The notes: generated from the letters alone by a model not told the origin. A DNA stretch of 64,000 nt from Pseudomonas muyukensis (GCF_019139535.1 NZ_CP077073.1:3438501-3502500), one strand, 5' to 3'; counted from the stretch's first letter, positions 25,540 through 35,425 are shown. Program-made: numbers and translations.

Positions 25540-27019
25540 GCTGCACCTGCTCGCTGATGGCCTGGCCGGGTTCGGCGGCGAATGCCTCCTCCAGCACCTC
25601 TTCGACCCGCGCCGGCTTGAACGGATTGACCTTCTGCACGCACAGGGTCCAGAACAGCGCATAGGCCGCCGTGGCACCGAGCATCACGGCAAAGGGGATA
25701 TAGACTTCGGCAGGGTTCATGCCCGGTGGCGTGATGAACCACATGCCCAGCAAGATACCGATGCTGGAGACGATCTGCGGCAATGGGAACAGCGGCGAGC
25801 GGTAGGCACGCGGCAGGTCCGGGCGGCGGATGCGCAGCAGCACCACCGACAGGGTCACCAGCAGGTATGCGGTGCTCCAGGCGCACACCGCCGCCAGCAC
25901 CAGGTGCAGGATGTTGTCGGTGTTGCCGCCCAGGTACCAGGCGTGCAGGCACGGAACCAGCGCCACCACCAGGATGCACAGCAGCGGCGTCTTGAAGCGT
26001 GGATGCAGGTAGCTGAACACCTTGGGCAGCGCGCCATCCACCGCCATGCCGTAGAGAATCCGCGGCACGCCGGCCATCAGCGTGTTGATGGTGGCGGCAC
26101 CGGCGAACAACAAACCGATGCCCAGCCATACCGGGCCGATATCGCCCATCACCTGCTCGGCGAAGCGTGGAATGGCCATGGGCGTGTCCAGCAGGTGCAC
26201 GCCGCTGGCGGCGTCGAGCACCACGTTTTCCACCTGGCGCTTCATCGCCGCGCCGTAGATGAACATGCAGCTGGCCACGCCGAACAGGCCCAGGGCCATG
26301 GCCTTGGGCATCACCCAGGCCGAGCGCTTGAGCTCCGGGGCCAGCGGGGTGACGAACTCGCAGCCGACGAACATGAACATGGCCATGCCCACCAGCGAGA
26401 GGATGGTCATCAGGTCGGTGCCGACCAGCGACACACCGAACGGCCCATCCAGTTCCACCGCCGGCGCGGCAAGCAGGCCGAGCACGCCGAACACCATCAG
26501 CGTGGTCCACATGCCGAAGGTCAGCACCACTTCGGCGCGACCGAAGGCGCTGACGCCAAAGGCGTTGAGCACGCCGAACACCAGCACGAAGCCGACCCCC
26601 AGCAACCAGGAGCCGCCGGCCGACTCGGCCAGGGTGTTGAGGTGCTCGAAGTTCACCAAGGCCATTACCCCGGACAGGATGGTCTCGGCGGTGCCGGCGA
26701 ACACATGCACGATCAGGTACGCCGACAGCGTGCCGGTGATGGCGAAGAAACGGCCCAGGCCGCAGTTGATGTAGTCGTACACCGAACCGGTGGTCGGCAG
26801 GATCGCCGCCGCCTCGGCAAAGGTGGTCGACTGGGCCAGCATCATCACCGCGGCGATCACCATGGCCACGGCGAAGGCGCTGCCGCCGATGCCGAAGCCC
26901 ATGGTCGCGGTGAGGATCACGGGGCTGGCCATGATCAGGCCGACAGTGCTGGCCAGCGCGGTAGGAAAACCGACGCTGCCGCGGTTGAGGTGCTCGGTGA
27001 GCTTATTGTTGATTGTCAT
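25520..27019 (-). CDS. APC-family amino acid/amine permease
   Basis: A 499-residue inner-membrane carrier with about 12 hydrophobic segments. The first is ALASTVGLIMASPVILTATMGFGIGG, with the APC substrate-binding helix break; the EAAAILPTTGSVYDYINCGLGRF motif and FVGCEFVTPLAPELK follow, both typical of amino-acid/polyamine permeases. It probably imports the amine or amino acid fed into this cluster. The ATG at 27019 is the start of the family's N-terminal region. FeaR-like boxes lie upstream at 27130-27167. The DUF3156 gene overlaps its 3' end. Confidence 0.92.
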   Translation of the reverse strand: MTINNKLTEHLNRGSVGFPTALASTVGLIMASPVILTATMGFGIGGSAFAVAMVIAAVMMLAQSTTFAEAAAILPTTGSVYDYINCGLGRFFAITGTLSAYLIVHVFAGTAETILSGVMALVNFEHLNTLAESAGGSWLLGVGFVLVFGVLNAFGVSAFGRAEVVLTFGMWTTLMVFGVLGLLAAPAVELDGPFGVSLVGTDLMTILSLVGMAMFMFVGCEFVTPLAPELKRSAWVMPKAMALGLFGVASCMFIYGAAMKRQVENVVLDAASGVHLLDTPMAIPRFAEQVMGDIGPVWLGIGLLFAGAATINTLMAGVPRILYGMAVDGALPKVFSYLHPRFKTPLLCILVVALVPCLHAWYLGGNTDNILHLVLAAVCAWSTAYLLVTLSVVLLRIRRPDLPRAYRSPLFPLPQIVSSIGILLGMWFITPPGMNPAEVYIPFAVMLGATAAYALFWTLCVQKVNPFKPARVEEVLEEAFAAEPGQAISEQVQHVGKLA

Positions 27020-27129
27020 GGCTGGGCCCTGGATGGACGAGGGAAAGATGACTGCTTGGCCCGCGCGCCGCAAGTGCTGGCGCGTGTCGGGTCGACCTGG
27101 TCACTTTGCGGCCTCGTAGCTGGCGGGTC

Positions 27130-27167
27130 TTGCCATTGCCTGCCGCCGGCCTTGACCGGTGCTGCCA
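27130..27167 (-). promoter_or_regulatory. Tandem FeaR-like boxes before the permease gene
   Basis: On the minus strand TGGCA-N8-CAA spans 27167-27152 and CGGCA-N8-CAA spans 27145-27130, 22 bp apart. They lie 111 bases before the permease ATG and match the pairs at the three other promoters of the cluster. Confidence 0.6.
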
Positions 27168-27186
27168 GGGGCTGGGAGCACGTCTT

Positions 27187-27242
27187 GCGGCGCCTGTCAG
27201 ATCGAGCGCCGCGCGGGCGGCGCTCGATCTCATAGGCGCCAC
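27187..27242. repeat. Long palindromic element, copy 3
   Basis: GCGGCGCCTGTCAGATCGAG and its inverted partner CTCGATCTCATAGGCGCC surround GCGCCGCGCGGGCGGCGC. It lies between the flavin reductase end and the permease promoter, in tandem genes on the minus strand, so it probably ends the reductase message. Confidence 0.75.
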
Positions 27243-27267
27243 CACTCCCCCGCCAAGCCCCCTACAC

Positions 27268-27822
<555 letters not shown>

Positions 27823-27836
27823 TCAGCGGTCGCGGC

Positions 27837-29018
27837 TCAGGTCATCGCAGGATCCGGCTCCAGGCCCATCAACTCGCGGCCGAGGATCTGCGCGCAGACG
27901 TCGTAGTCGGTGTAGGCATGGGCCCCGGTCATGTGCGCATCGCGAAACAGCCGCTGCATTTCGTTGCTGTCGAACCAGGCGCCGCCGCCGGCCGCCTCCA
28001 TCAGCCGGTCCACCGCCTGGATGCACAGCTTTACCGCATAGCCCTGGTTGGTGCGCCAGAACGCCAGCTCGGTGCGGGTCGGGTACTGGTGCCGGGCACT
28101 GTAGTCGGCGATCTGCTCCCAGCTCTTTTCCAGCAGCGCCCGCGCCGCGGCCACCTGGTGGGTCGACTCGGCCAGGCGCATCAGCGCTGGGGTGGCGGCG
28201 CCCACCGCAGCTCCGGTGTAGGCGCGCACGCGGTGGCGGGTCTTGTCCTTGAAGGCTTCGAGCATGCGCTCGGCGATACCCAGGCTGACGGTGGAGAACC
28301 CGCTGGCGAAATAGGGCCGGTAGGGGTTGAAGTAGATTGCGCTGTCCGGGTACAGGCCAAAGCCTGCCGAGGTGCCTTCCATCATGTCCCTGGCCCGCTG
28401 GATGCGGTGTTCGGGCACGAAAGCGCGATCGACGATCAGCGTGCGGCTGCCACTGGCGCGCAGGCCCGCCGCGTACCAGTCGTCACGGATCTGGTAGTCG
28501 CTGCGCGGCAGCACGGCGAAGCAATAGTCCTGGCCGCCATCACCATTGGCCCGGCGAAACCCCATGATCGCCCACTCGGCATGGTCGCAGCCACTGCTCC
28601 AGCCCATCTCGCCACTGAACCGCACACCGCCGTCGACCTCTTCGGTACGGCCGAACGGGGCGATGCTGCTGCTGGCGGTGGCGTCTGGGTCGCGCCCCCA
28701 GATTTCATCCTGCAAACGTGCCGGGAACATCGCCAGCTGGTGGCTGTGGGTGCACAGCAGGCTCATGGCCCAGGCGGTGCTGGCGCAGGCGCCGGCCAGC
28801 GCGGCGATGCATTCGGCGAACTGCGCCAGGCTGATCTCCAGGCCACCATAGTGGCGCGGCTGCAAGGCCCGATGCAGGCCGATGCCCTTGAGCAGGGCGA
28901 TGTTCTCGGCGGGCACGCTGCGCGCACGCTCGGCCTGGTCGGCACGGGCGGCGATGGCTGGCAGCAGGGGCTTGAGGTCTTCGAGCAGGGCGTTTGGCTT
29001 TTTCATGGTCTGGCTCAT
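27837..29018 (-). CDS. Flavin-dependent monooxygenase, acyl-CoA-dehydrogenase fold (HsaA/HpaB-like)
   Basis: A 393-residue oxygenase of the two-component class D type. It has the N-terminal helical domain (LLKGIGLHRALQPRHYGGLEI), the mid-beta substrate/flavin region (MGWSSGCDHAEWAIMGF) and the C-terminal four-helix domain with WRTNQGYAVKLCIQAVDRLMEAAGG. Relatives hydroxylate phenols, for example in 4-hydroxyphenylacetate or steroid-derived ring degradation. The reductase partner is the next gene. It is divergent from the aldehyde dehydrogenase. The natural substrate here is unknown; an aromatic intermediate of an amine pathway is plausible. Confidence 0.87.
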   Translation of the reverse strand: MSQTMKKPNALLEDLKPLLPAIAARADQAERARSVPAENIALLKGIGLHRALQPRHYGGLEISLAQFAECIAALAGACASTAWAMSLLCTHSHQLAMFPARLQDEIWGRDPDATASSSIAPFGRTEEVDGGVRFSGEMGWSSGCDHAEWAIMGFRRANGDGGQDYCFAVLPRSDYQIRDDWYAAGLRASGSRTLIVDRAFVPEHRIQRARDMMEGTSAGFGLYPDSAIYFNPYRPYFASGFSTVSLGIAERMLEAFKDKTRHRVRAYTGAAVGAATPALMRLAESTHQVAAARALLEKSWEQIADYSARHQYPTRTELAFWRTNQGYAVKLCIQAVDRLMEAAGGGAWFDSNEMQRLFRDAHMTGAHAYTDYDVCAQILGRELMGLEPDPAMT

Positions 29019-29146
29019 TGTTATTGGACCGTGGCGGGGATGGGCCTGAAACAGGCTGCCCGCGAATGAATGCCGGATCAGTATGAGAGGCGGTCGGGGC
29101 CTGGAAAATGCAACTTCCGCAGCTCGCATTGCACTTTCCCAAGGGC

Positions 29147-29183
29147 TGGCAGGCTGGGTCATGGGGCTGGCATGGGCAGACAA
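29147..29183 (+). promoter_or_regulatory. Tandem FeaR-like boxes before the aldehyde dehydrogenase gene
   Basis: TGGCA-N8-CAT at 29147-29162 and TGGCA-N8-CAA at 29168-29183, 21 bp apart, face the dehydrogenase. A TAATCT-like -10 lies near 29206. A further repeat, TGCAACTTCC (29109-29118) and TGCACTTTCC (29130-29139), also 21 bp apart, sits just upstream and may serve the divergent monooxygenase. Confidence 0.65.
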
Positions 29184-29289
29184 GCAGCCGACGCCGCCAG
29201 CCCCGTAATCTGGCTGCGACCTGGGCCGCTGCGCGGCCCTTCGCAGGCCAACTGCCACAGGGACAGCATCCATTGCCCGGAGCCATAGC

Positions 29290-30777
29290 ATGAGCGACAT
29301 CCCCCTCCTACCCACCGTCAACGCCTTCCTGGCCCGCGACCACGGCCTGTACATCCATGGCCGGCACGTCGCCAGCCAAGCCAGTGGCCGCCTCGCCGTG
29401 CACAATCCGGCCAACGGCCAGGTCATCGCCCAGATCGCCGACGCCAACCAGGCCGACGTCGACCGCGCCGTCGATTCCGCGCGCCAAGGCTTTGCCGCCT
29501 GGTCGCGCACCAGCCCCGCCGCCCGCGCCGCCGTATTGTTGCGCCTGGCCGACCTGCTCGAAGCCCACCGCGAGGAACTGGCCCAGCTCGAGACCCTGCA
29601 ATCGGGCAAGCTGATCGGCATCGCCCGGGCCTTCGAGGTCGAGCAGGCGGCGCACTTCCTGCGCTACTACGCCGGCTGGGCGACCAAGATCACCGGCCAG
29701 ACCATCACCCCGTCGCTGCCCTCCTTCGCCGGCGAGCGCTACAGCGCCTTCACCCTGCGCGAACCGGTGGGCGTGGTGGCCGGTATCGTGCCGTGGAACT
29801 TCGCCACCATGATCGCCTTGTGGAAACTGGCCTCGGCGCTGACCACCGGCTGCAGCATCGTGCTCAAGCCCAGCGAGTTCACCCCGTTGACCCTGCTGCG
29901 CATCGCCGAGCTGGGCAGCGAGGCCGGGTTGCCGGCCGGCGCGCTCAACGTGGTGACCGGTGCCGGTCACGTTGGCAAGGCGTTGGTCGAACACCCCGGC
30001 ACCGACAAGGTCTCGTTCACCGGTTCCGTGCCCACCGGCATCGCCGTCGGCCAGGCGGCCATGGGCGCCAAGCTGACCCGCGCGACCCTGGAGCTGGGCG
30101 GCAAGAATGCCGTGGCCTTCCTCCCTGACGTGGGCCTGGACAAGGCGGTGGACGGCATTATCGAGGCCGGCTTCCTGCACAGCGGGCAGATCTGCGCCGC
30201 GGGCGAGCGTTTCTATGTCCAGCGCTCGCGGCTCGAGCCCTTGCTCGACGGACTGGGCCAGCGCCTGGGGCAACTGAAGATCGGCTCGCCGCTGGACGAA
30301 ACCACCCAGTTCGGGCCGGTGGCCAACAAGCCGCACCAGCAAAAACTCGGCGAGCTGTTCGCCACCGCCCGCGCCGAAGGCAACCGGATCGTCCACGGTG
30401 GGCGCCTGGGCGAGGGCCCGGGCTGCTTCGTCGAGCCCACGGTGATCCTTGCCAACCAGGCCAGCGACACCCTGCTCAACCAGGAAACCTTCGGCCCGGT
30501 GGCGACCTTCCTGCCCTACGATGACGAGGACGAGCTGCTGCACCTGATCAACGCCTCGCCCTATGGCCTGAGCGCGAGCCTGTGGACCAACGACCTGGCC
30601 AAGGCCATGCGCCTGATCCCCGAGATCCAGGCGGGTACCTTGTGGGTCAACATGCACACCCTGCTCGATCCGGCGGTTCCCTTCGGCGGCATCAAGGCCT
30701 CCGGCATCGGCCGCGAGTTCGGCTCGGCCTTCATCGACGACTTCACCGAGCTCAAGTCGGTGATGATGCGCTACTGA
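29290..30777 (+). CDS. NAD-dependent aldehyde dehydrogenase (FeaB-like)
   Basis: A 495-residue ALDH that oxidises aldehydes to acids. Cofactor and active-site residues are in place: VPWNFATMIALWK with Asn170, TGSVPTG, LELGGKN with Glu268, and the catalytic Cys302 in SGQICAAGERF. Sequence style is close to phenylacetaldehyde dehydrogenases. It would act directly after the amine oxidase. The LuxR-type gene starts two bases after its stop, so they are one operon. FeaR-like boxes precede it. Confidence 0.93.
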   Translation: MSDIPLLPTVNAFLARDHGLYIHGRHVASQASGRLAVHNPANGQVIAQIADANQADVDRAVDSARQGFAAWSRTSPAARAAVLLRLADLLEAHREELAQLETLQSGKLIGIARAFEVEQAAHFLRYYAGWATKITGQTITPSLPSFAGERYSAFTLREPVGVVAGIVPWNFATMIALWKLASALTTGCSIVLKPSEFTPLTLLRIAELGSEAGLPAGALNVVTGAGHVGKALVEHPGTDKVSFTGSVPTGIAVGQAAMGAKLTRATLELGGKNAVAFLPDVGLDKAVDGIIEAGFLHSGQICAAGERFYVQRSRLEPLLDGLGQRLGQLKIGSPLDETTQFGPVANKPHQQKLGELFATARAEGNRIVHGGRLGEGPGCFVEPTVILANQASDTLLNQETFGPVATFLPYDDEDELLHLINASPYGLSASLWTNDLAKAMRLIPEIQAGTLWVNMHTLLDPAVPFGGIKASGIGREFGSAFIDDFTELKSVMMRY

Positions 30778-30779
30778 CC

Positions 30780-31436
30780 GTGACCAGCACCGCCCAGGCG
30801 CTTGGTCGCTACTGCCTGCAAGCCTTCAGCCAGCAAGTGCCGGCGTCGCTGGCGGCGTTTTATCGGATCGACGCCGAGCAGCAGGCCTGCGACTTCCTGT
30901 TGCAGGACCTGCAGGCACCCATGCATGCGCGCTACCTGGCGCACTACCGGGCCTACGACCCGCTGCAACCGGGGCGCTGCCTGGCCATCGGCCAGCCGGT
31001 GGTGTCGCTGCGCCAGGGCCTGGCCTGCCTGCCCGAGGCCCAGGGCCAGACCTACCGACGCTTTCTGGCGCAACACCAGGTGGTGGATGTGGTGGAAATC
31101 ATCGCCCAGGTCGATGCGCGCCCGGTGGCGGGGGTGTCGCTGTTGCGCTGTCCGGACCTGGGCCAGTTCCAGGCCGACGAACTCGAACGCCTGCTGCCGC
31201 TGCACGGCCTGATGCAGCTGGCCCTGGCCAGCCAAGCGCCGGCCCGTTGCGTCAGCCCTGAACTGACCCCAAGGGAACGGCAGATCGCCGAACTGCTGCG
31301 CCAGGGCTGCAGCAACAAGCTGATCGCCCGCGCGCTGGGCCTGGGCCTGCCGACCGTGAAGACCCACCTGATCAACCTGTTCCGCAAACTCGGCGTGAGC
31401 AACCGCACCGAGCTGGTGGCGCAGCTGTACCTGTGA
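30780..31436 (+). CDS. LuxR-type transcriptional regulator
   Basis: A 218-residue protein with a C-terminal LuxR/GerE helix-turn-helix at about residues 155-218 (LTPRERQIAELLRQGCSNKLIARALG, then TVKTHLINLFRKLGVSNR). The N-terminal 150 residues match no domain I can name; there is no phospho-acceptor receiver domain and no clear autoinducer domain. The GTG at 30780, two bases after the dehydrogenase stop, is the only suitable start. It is probably a second, pathway-level regulator in this cluster. Confidence 0.85.
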   Translation: MTSTAQALGRYCLQAFSQQVPASLAAFYRIDAEQQACDFLLQDLQAPMHARYLAHYRAYDPLQPGRCLAIGQPVVSLRQGLACLPEAQGQTYRRFLAQHQVVDVVEIIAQVDARPVAGVSLLRCPDLGQFQADELERLLPLHGLMQLALASQAPARCVSPELTPRERQIAELLRQGCSNKLIARALGLGLPTVKTHLINLFRKLGVSNRTELVAQLYL

Positions 31437-31512
31437 CTCAACCTTGCGGTTGATACCGTCGCGTGCGCCTGCGCTGCAACCTGTGGGTCTCTCAACCACA
31501 GGAGTCACCGCC

Positions 31513-32331
31513 ATGTCCCCGCAAGCCGACTGGATCACCGTGGGCGCCCTTGCCGAAGGCTTCGCCCCTGGCGCCTTCATCCTGCCGCAACTGGCCGACC
31601 TGTCCGGGCGCAGCCTCAGCCTGCACTTCGCCAACGGCTGGGTCATCGAGCACCGTTTCGACGCCGAGCGCCTGCACTGGCACGCCGCCGATGGCCACAG
31701 CAGCGGCAGCGCCGACTATCGCGCCACCTCGGTGCGCCCGGGCATCTACCTGGTGGATTTCATCAAGCACGACGCCGGCCAGGCCTGCTCGGTGTCGCTG
31801 GTGCTCGACACGCACACCCAGGCCTTCACCGCCGTGCTCGGCCGCCTGCCCGAGCAGGCCCGCACCCAACGCGGGCTGTATGCGCTGGCCCTGGCCGGCG
31901 AGCCACTGACCGGCGTCGAGGCCACCTTCCTGCACGGCAGCCTCGACCGCCCCTGGCAACCAGGCGCCTGCCCGCACGCGCCGAGCACCGAGCTGGTGGG
32001 CCTGCGCAACCATTACCGCTACAGCCCCAGCGAGGAATACGAGCACCTCTACCTCAACGCCAACCACTACAGCTGGCAGTGCCTCAAAGGCGTCGAGCAG
32101 GGCCTGTGCGACACCGACCGCGCCTACTACTACAAGATCGCCGAGCAGCTGTACCTGTTCGTCTGGTGCGAGAAGATCGTGCCGACCCTGGGCCTGGTGC
32201 TGATCGACCTGGCGCAACAGCGCAGCGACGGCAAGATCTTCGGCTACCAGGGGGGCAGCTTCGATAGCCTGGCCAACTTCCCAGTGTCGTCCTATTGCCG
32301 GGTGGTCAATCGCACGGAGTACCCGCTGTGA
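31513..32331 (+). CDS. MoaF-type protein of the monoamine regulon
   Basis: A 272-residue lipocalin-like protein of the MoaF type: N-terminal ILPQLADLSGRSLSLHFANGW, a central VRPGIYLVDFIKHD strand pair, and a C-terminal EEYEHLYLNANHYSWQCLKG and KIFGYQGGSF pair. MoaF was named in the Klebsiella monoamine regulon; despite the symbol it has nothing to do with molybdopterin. Activity is unknown, possibly ligand binding. The ATG follows ACAGGAGTCACCGCC. It begins a three-gene block with two SDRs, each overlapping the last by four bases. Confidence 0.82.
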   Translation: MSPQADWITVGALAEGFAPGAFILPQLADLSGRSLSLHFANGWVIEHRFDAERLHWHAADGHSSGSADYRATSVRPGIYLVDFIKHDAGQACSVSLVLDTHTQAFTAVLGRLPEQARTQRGLYALALAGEPLTGVEATFLHGSLDRPWQPGACPHAPSTELVGLRNHYRYSPSEEYEHLYLNANHYSWQCLKGVEQGLCDTDRAYYYKIAEQLYLFVWCEKIVPTLGLVLIDLAQQRSDGKIFGYQGGSFDSLANFPVSSYCRVVNRTEYPL

Positions 32332-33119
32332 GTCGCAGTGTCCTGATCACCGGCGCCGGCAGTGGCATCGGCGCGGCCTGTGCCCAACGCCTGGCGCGCC
32401 AGGGCTGGCAGGTGGCGCTGCTCGGCCGGCGCCGGGCGGCACTGGAGCAGGTGGCGCAGGCCTGCGGGGGCCTGGTGCTGGCCGGCGATGCGGCAGACAG
32501 CGCCGCCTGGCCCGCGTTCATCGGCCAGCTGCGCGAACGCTTTGGCGGCCTCGACGCGGTGATCGCCTGTGCCGGCGGCCACGGCCTTGGCCGCGCCGGC
32601 GATATCGATGACGCGGCCTGGCGCGAGGCGCTGCGCAGCAACCTCGACAGCGCCTTCCAGACCGCCCGCGCCTGCCTGCCACTATTGCGCGAGCGGCGTG
32701 GCAGCCTGGTGCTGCTGGGCTCCATCGCCTCGCTGGCGGCCGGCCCCGAGGTGTGCGGCTACACCACCGCCAAGCACGCGCTGATCGGCCTGACCCGCTC
32801 CCTGGCCCGCGACTACGGGCCGGACGGCGTGCGGGTCAACTGCGTCTGCCCAGGCTGGGTGCGCACGCCCATGGCTGACCAGGAAATGCAGGCGCTGATG
32901 AGCCATCATCAGGAGGACCTGGAGGCCGCCTACCGCCGGGTCACAGCGGATGTGCCGCTGCGCCGCGCCGCCAGCAGCGACGAGATCGCCGCGGTGTGCC
33001 AGTTTTTGGTCGGCTGCGACGCCAGCATCGTCACCGGCGCGGTGATCACCGCCGATGGCGGCGCCACCGTGGTCGATGTGCCGACCTTGGCCTACGCCCG
33101 CCTGGCGCCACAACCATGA
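32328..33119 (+). CDS. Short-chain dehydrogenase/reductase (first of two)
   Basis: A 263-residue classical SDR: TGAGSGIG cofactor loop near residue 9, AGG loop, catalytic Ser in SIASLAAG, and YTTAKHAL for the YxxxK pair. It ends with a TADGGATVVD C-terminus. The GTG at 32328 overlaps the MoaF stop by four bases. Oxidises or reduces an alcohol/ketone of unknown identity, presumably from the amine pathway. Confidence 0.9.
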   Translation: MSRSVLITGAGSGIGAACAQRLARQGWQVALLGRRRAALEQVAQACGGLVLAGDAADSAAWPAFIGQLRERFGGLDAVIACAGGHGLGRAGDIDDAAWREALRSNLDSAFQTARACLPLLRERRGSLVLLGSIASLAAGPEVCGYTTAKHALIGLTRSLARDYGPDGVRVNCVCPGWVRTPMADQEMQALMSHHQEDLEAAYRRVTADVPLRRAASSDEIAAVCQFLVGCDASIVTGAVITADGGATVVDVPTLAYARLAPQP

Positions 33120-33883
33120 ACGCCCGCTACGACTTCACAGGCAGCACGGTACTGGTCACCGGCGCGGCCGGCGGCATCGGCCAGGCCATCGTCGCAGGCT
33201 TCGCCAGCGGCGGCGCCCGGGTGCTGGCCGTGGACCTCAATGACGCAGCGTTGCAAAGCCTGCAGGCCCGGCATTCGGCATTGGGCCATGCGCTGCAGGC
33301 CCATGCCCTGGACCTGGCCGACCACGACGCCATTGCCGCACTGCTGGCGGGCCTGGAGCGCCTCGACGTGCTGGTGCACAACGCCGGGTACTTCCCCCTT
33401 ACCGCGTTCGCCGAGCTCGACCCGGCGCGGCTGCGGCGCACCTTGGCGGTGAACCTGGAGGCGCTGTTCTGGCTGACCCAGGGCGCGTTGCCGCTGTTCA
33501 CCCGCCAAGGCGGTGGTTGCGTGCTGGCCACCTCGTCGGTGACCGGGCCACGGGTGGCCTACCCCGGGCTCTGCCATTACGCCGCATCCAAGGCCGGGGT
33601 CAATGGCTTCATCCGCAATGCGGCGCTGGAGCTGGCTGCGCTGAATGTGCGGGTCAACGGCGTCGAGCCGGGGATGGTCCGCACCCCGGCCATGGGCAAC
33701 CTGGGCGACACCGCGTTGAACGCGCGGATTGCCGCCGCCGTGCCTCTGGGGCGGCTGGGCGAACCGGCCGATATCGCCGCGGCGATGTTGTTCCTGGCCT
33801 CCGACGCCGCCCGCTATGTCACCGGGCAAACCCTGGTGGTCGACGGCGGCGCCACCTTGCCAGAAAGCCTGGCCTGCTTGTAG
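33116..33883 (+). CDS. Short-chain dehydrogenase/reductase (second of two)
   Basis: A 255-residue classical SDR with TGAAGGIG near residue 15, HNAGYF, catalytic Ser in TSSVTGPR and YAASKAGV (YxxxK). It ends in DGGATLPES. It overlaps the preceding SDR by four bases. The two SDRs in a row, both cotranscribed with MoaF, suggest either a heteromeric pair or two successive redox steps. Confidence 0.91.
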   Translation: MNARYDFTGSTVLVTGAAGGIGQAIVAGFASGGARVLAVDLNDAALQSLQARHSALGHALQAHALDLADHDAIAALLAGLERLDVLVHNAGYFPLTAFAELDPARLRRTLAVNLEALFWLTQGALPLFTRQGGGCVLATSSVTGPRVAYPGLCHYAASKAGVNGFIRNAALELAALNVRVNGVEPGMVRTPAMGNLGDTALNARIAAAVPLGRLGEPADIAAAMLFLASDAARYVTGQTLVVDGGATLPESLACL

Positions 33884-33964
33884 GCGCCAGCCTCGCTGGC
33901 GAACCAGGCAGCGCCGTGGAGGGCACCGGCTACGCCGGTGTTCGCCGGCAAGCCGGCGCCTACA
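33879..33964. repeat. BIME-like inverted repeat after the SDR pair
   Basis: Outer arms TGTAGGCGCC (33879-33888) and GGCGCCTACA (33955-33964) enclose further CCGGCTACGCCGG and GCCGGCAAGCCGGC hairpins. The SDR stop codon lies in the left arm. It probably terminates or protects the SDR message and separates it from the porin gene. Confidence 0.6.
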
Positions 33965-33978
33965 TCTACCCCGCCCCG

Positions 33979-34016
33979 TGGCGGTGACAGCCAAGCCCCC
34001 TGGCAGCCATGGACAA
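33979..34016 (+). promoter_or_regulatory. Tandem FeaR-like boxes before the porin gene
   Basis: TGGCG-N8-CAA (33979-33994) and TGGCA-N8-CAA (34001-34016), 22 bp apart, followed by a TAATAC-like -10 at 34041-34046. The second box to -10 distance resembles that at the aldehyde dehydrogenase promoter. Confidence 0.6.
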
Positions 34017-34110
34017 GACCGCGCCCGCCCGGCCACGCGCTAATACCCCGTCACCTGCCTCCACAACGACGCGGCAACCAAGACCGCACACAACAAACGA
34101 GGATCGACCC

Positions 34111-35424
34111 ATGCGTCTCACCCCACGCCGCACCGCCCTGGCCAGCGTCCTGGCCCTGCTGGTCCACGGCCCGGCCAGCCTGGCCCATGAGCTGTACGCC
34201 GACGACGACACCCACCTCAACGCCGACCTGCTCGCGGTCTGGGGCATGTTCAACAGCCGCCACAACTACGATGGCAGCCCCGGCGGCTCGACCTGGCGCG
34301 AAGGTTTCATCAAGTACGGACTGAGCGGCGACCAGGGCCTGGGCGGCAACGGCACCCTGTATGGCGCGCTCAACTGGGTCAGCTCCAGCGCCTGGGGCGA
34401 TGGCGATGCCGGGGGCAACCAGGACGGCTCCGAGCGCACCAGCAAGATCGAGGACGCCTACCTGGGCTGGCGCTCCGGCGCGTTGTTCCCGGGCCTGGGC
34501 CAGGACGGCGTGGACATTTCCGGCGGTCGCCAGGTGATCCAGCTGGGCAGCGGGTTTCTGATCAACGACGACGGCCCCAACCTGGGCAAGGGCCCGGCCG
34601 AGGGCCAGCTCAACCGTGGCGGCGGGTTCTACCTTGGCGCCCGCCATGCCTTCGACCGCACCGCGCTGCTGCGCCTGGGTGGCAAGGACGGCCTGCATGG
34701 CAGCGTGCTGTGGCTCAAGTCCGATAACCGTGCCCAGGCCGAGACCGAACTGGCCGCCGGCACCCTGGACTACACCTATGCCCTGGGCACCCTGGGGCTG
34801 ACCTACATCCATGGCATCGACGTCGCCGACCAGTGGGCCAGCGAATTCCAGAAGGCCCGCGAGGGCATGGATGTGTACAGCCTGCGTGGCGAAGGCAGCG
34901 CCGGCCTGGACAACACCCGCCTGGCGTTCGAGTACGCCTGGCAGGACAAGCGCGGCGGCAGCGAGAGCGCCTGGTATGCCGAGGCCGGCTACACCTTCGC
35001 CGACCTGCCCTGGGCGCCGCAGCTGAGCTATCGCTACACCCGCTACTCGGCCGGCTGGGACCTGCTGTTCACCGGGTTGTCCAGCGGCTACGGCACCTGG
35101 ATCCAGGGCGAGGTGGCCGGCAACTATGCCGGGCCGTTCAACAGCAACAGCGGCATCCACCATGTCGGCCTGAAGGCCACGCCGCGGGACGATGTCACCC
35201 TTGGTGCGCTGTTCTTCGACTTCAATACCGTGCGCAGCCGCGACACCCTGAACCTGGATGCCCGGGAGCTGGACCTGTATGTGGAGTGGGCGGTGACCCC
35301 GCACCTGATCGTCACCCCGCTGCTGGGGCTGTTCAAGCCGCGCAAGGATGCCAGCAATGGCGGCAACCAGGTGGGCAGCGGGACCAATGTGTACAGCCAG
35401 CTGACGGTGGCGGTGCCGTTTTGA
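34111..35424 (+). CDS. Outer-membrane channel protein of the amine cluster
   Basis: A 437-residue beta-barrel protein with a signal peptide (ALASVLALLVHGPASLAH, residues 9-26). The body shows alternating amphipathic strands rich in Tyr, Trp and Gly (FIKYGLSGDQGLGGNGTLYG, GAVLWLK-like strands, FNTVRSRDTLNL) and ends in QLTVAVPF with the C-terminal aromatic residue used for outer-membrane insertion. It resembles alginate-export/porin-type proteins but I cannot assign a substrate. Probably imports the cluster's substrate across the outer membrane. Own promoter with FeaR-like boxes. Confidence 0.75.
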   Translation: MRLTPRRTALASVLALLVHGPASLAHELYADDDTHLNADLLAVWGMFNSRHNYDGSPGGSTWREGFIKYGLSGDQGLGGNGTLYGALNWVSSSAWGDGDAGGNQDGSERTSKIEDAYLGWRSGALFPGLGQDGVDISGGRQVIQLGSGFLINDDGPNLGKGPAEGQLNRGGGFYLGARHAFDRTALLRLGGKDGLHGSVLWLKSDNRAQAETELAAGTLDYTYALGTLGLTYIHGIDVADQWASEFQKAREGMDVYSLRGEGSAGLDNTRLAFEYAWQDKRGGSESAWYAEAGYTFADLPWAPQLSYRYTRYSAGWDLLFTGLSSGYGTWIQGEVAGNYAGPFNSNSGIHHVGLKATPRDDVTLGALFFDFNTVRSRDTLNLDARELDLYVEWAVTPHLIVTPLLGLFKPRKDASNGGNQVGSGTNVYSQLTVAVPF

Positions 35425-35425
35425 G

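Noticed and set aside
31513..32331. MoaF as part of molybdenum cofactor synthesis with moaB/C/D
   Set aside because: The symbol comes from the monoamine regulon; the gene is 29 kb from the moa genes and lies with amine enzymes.
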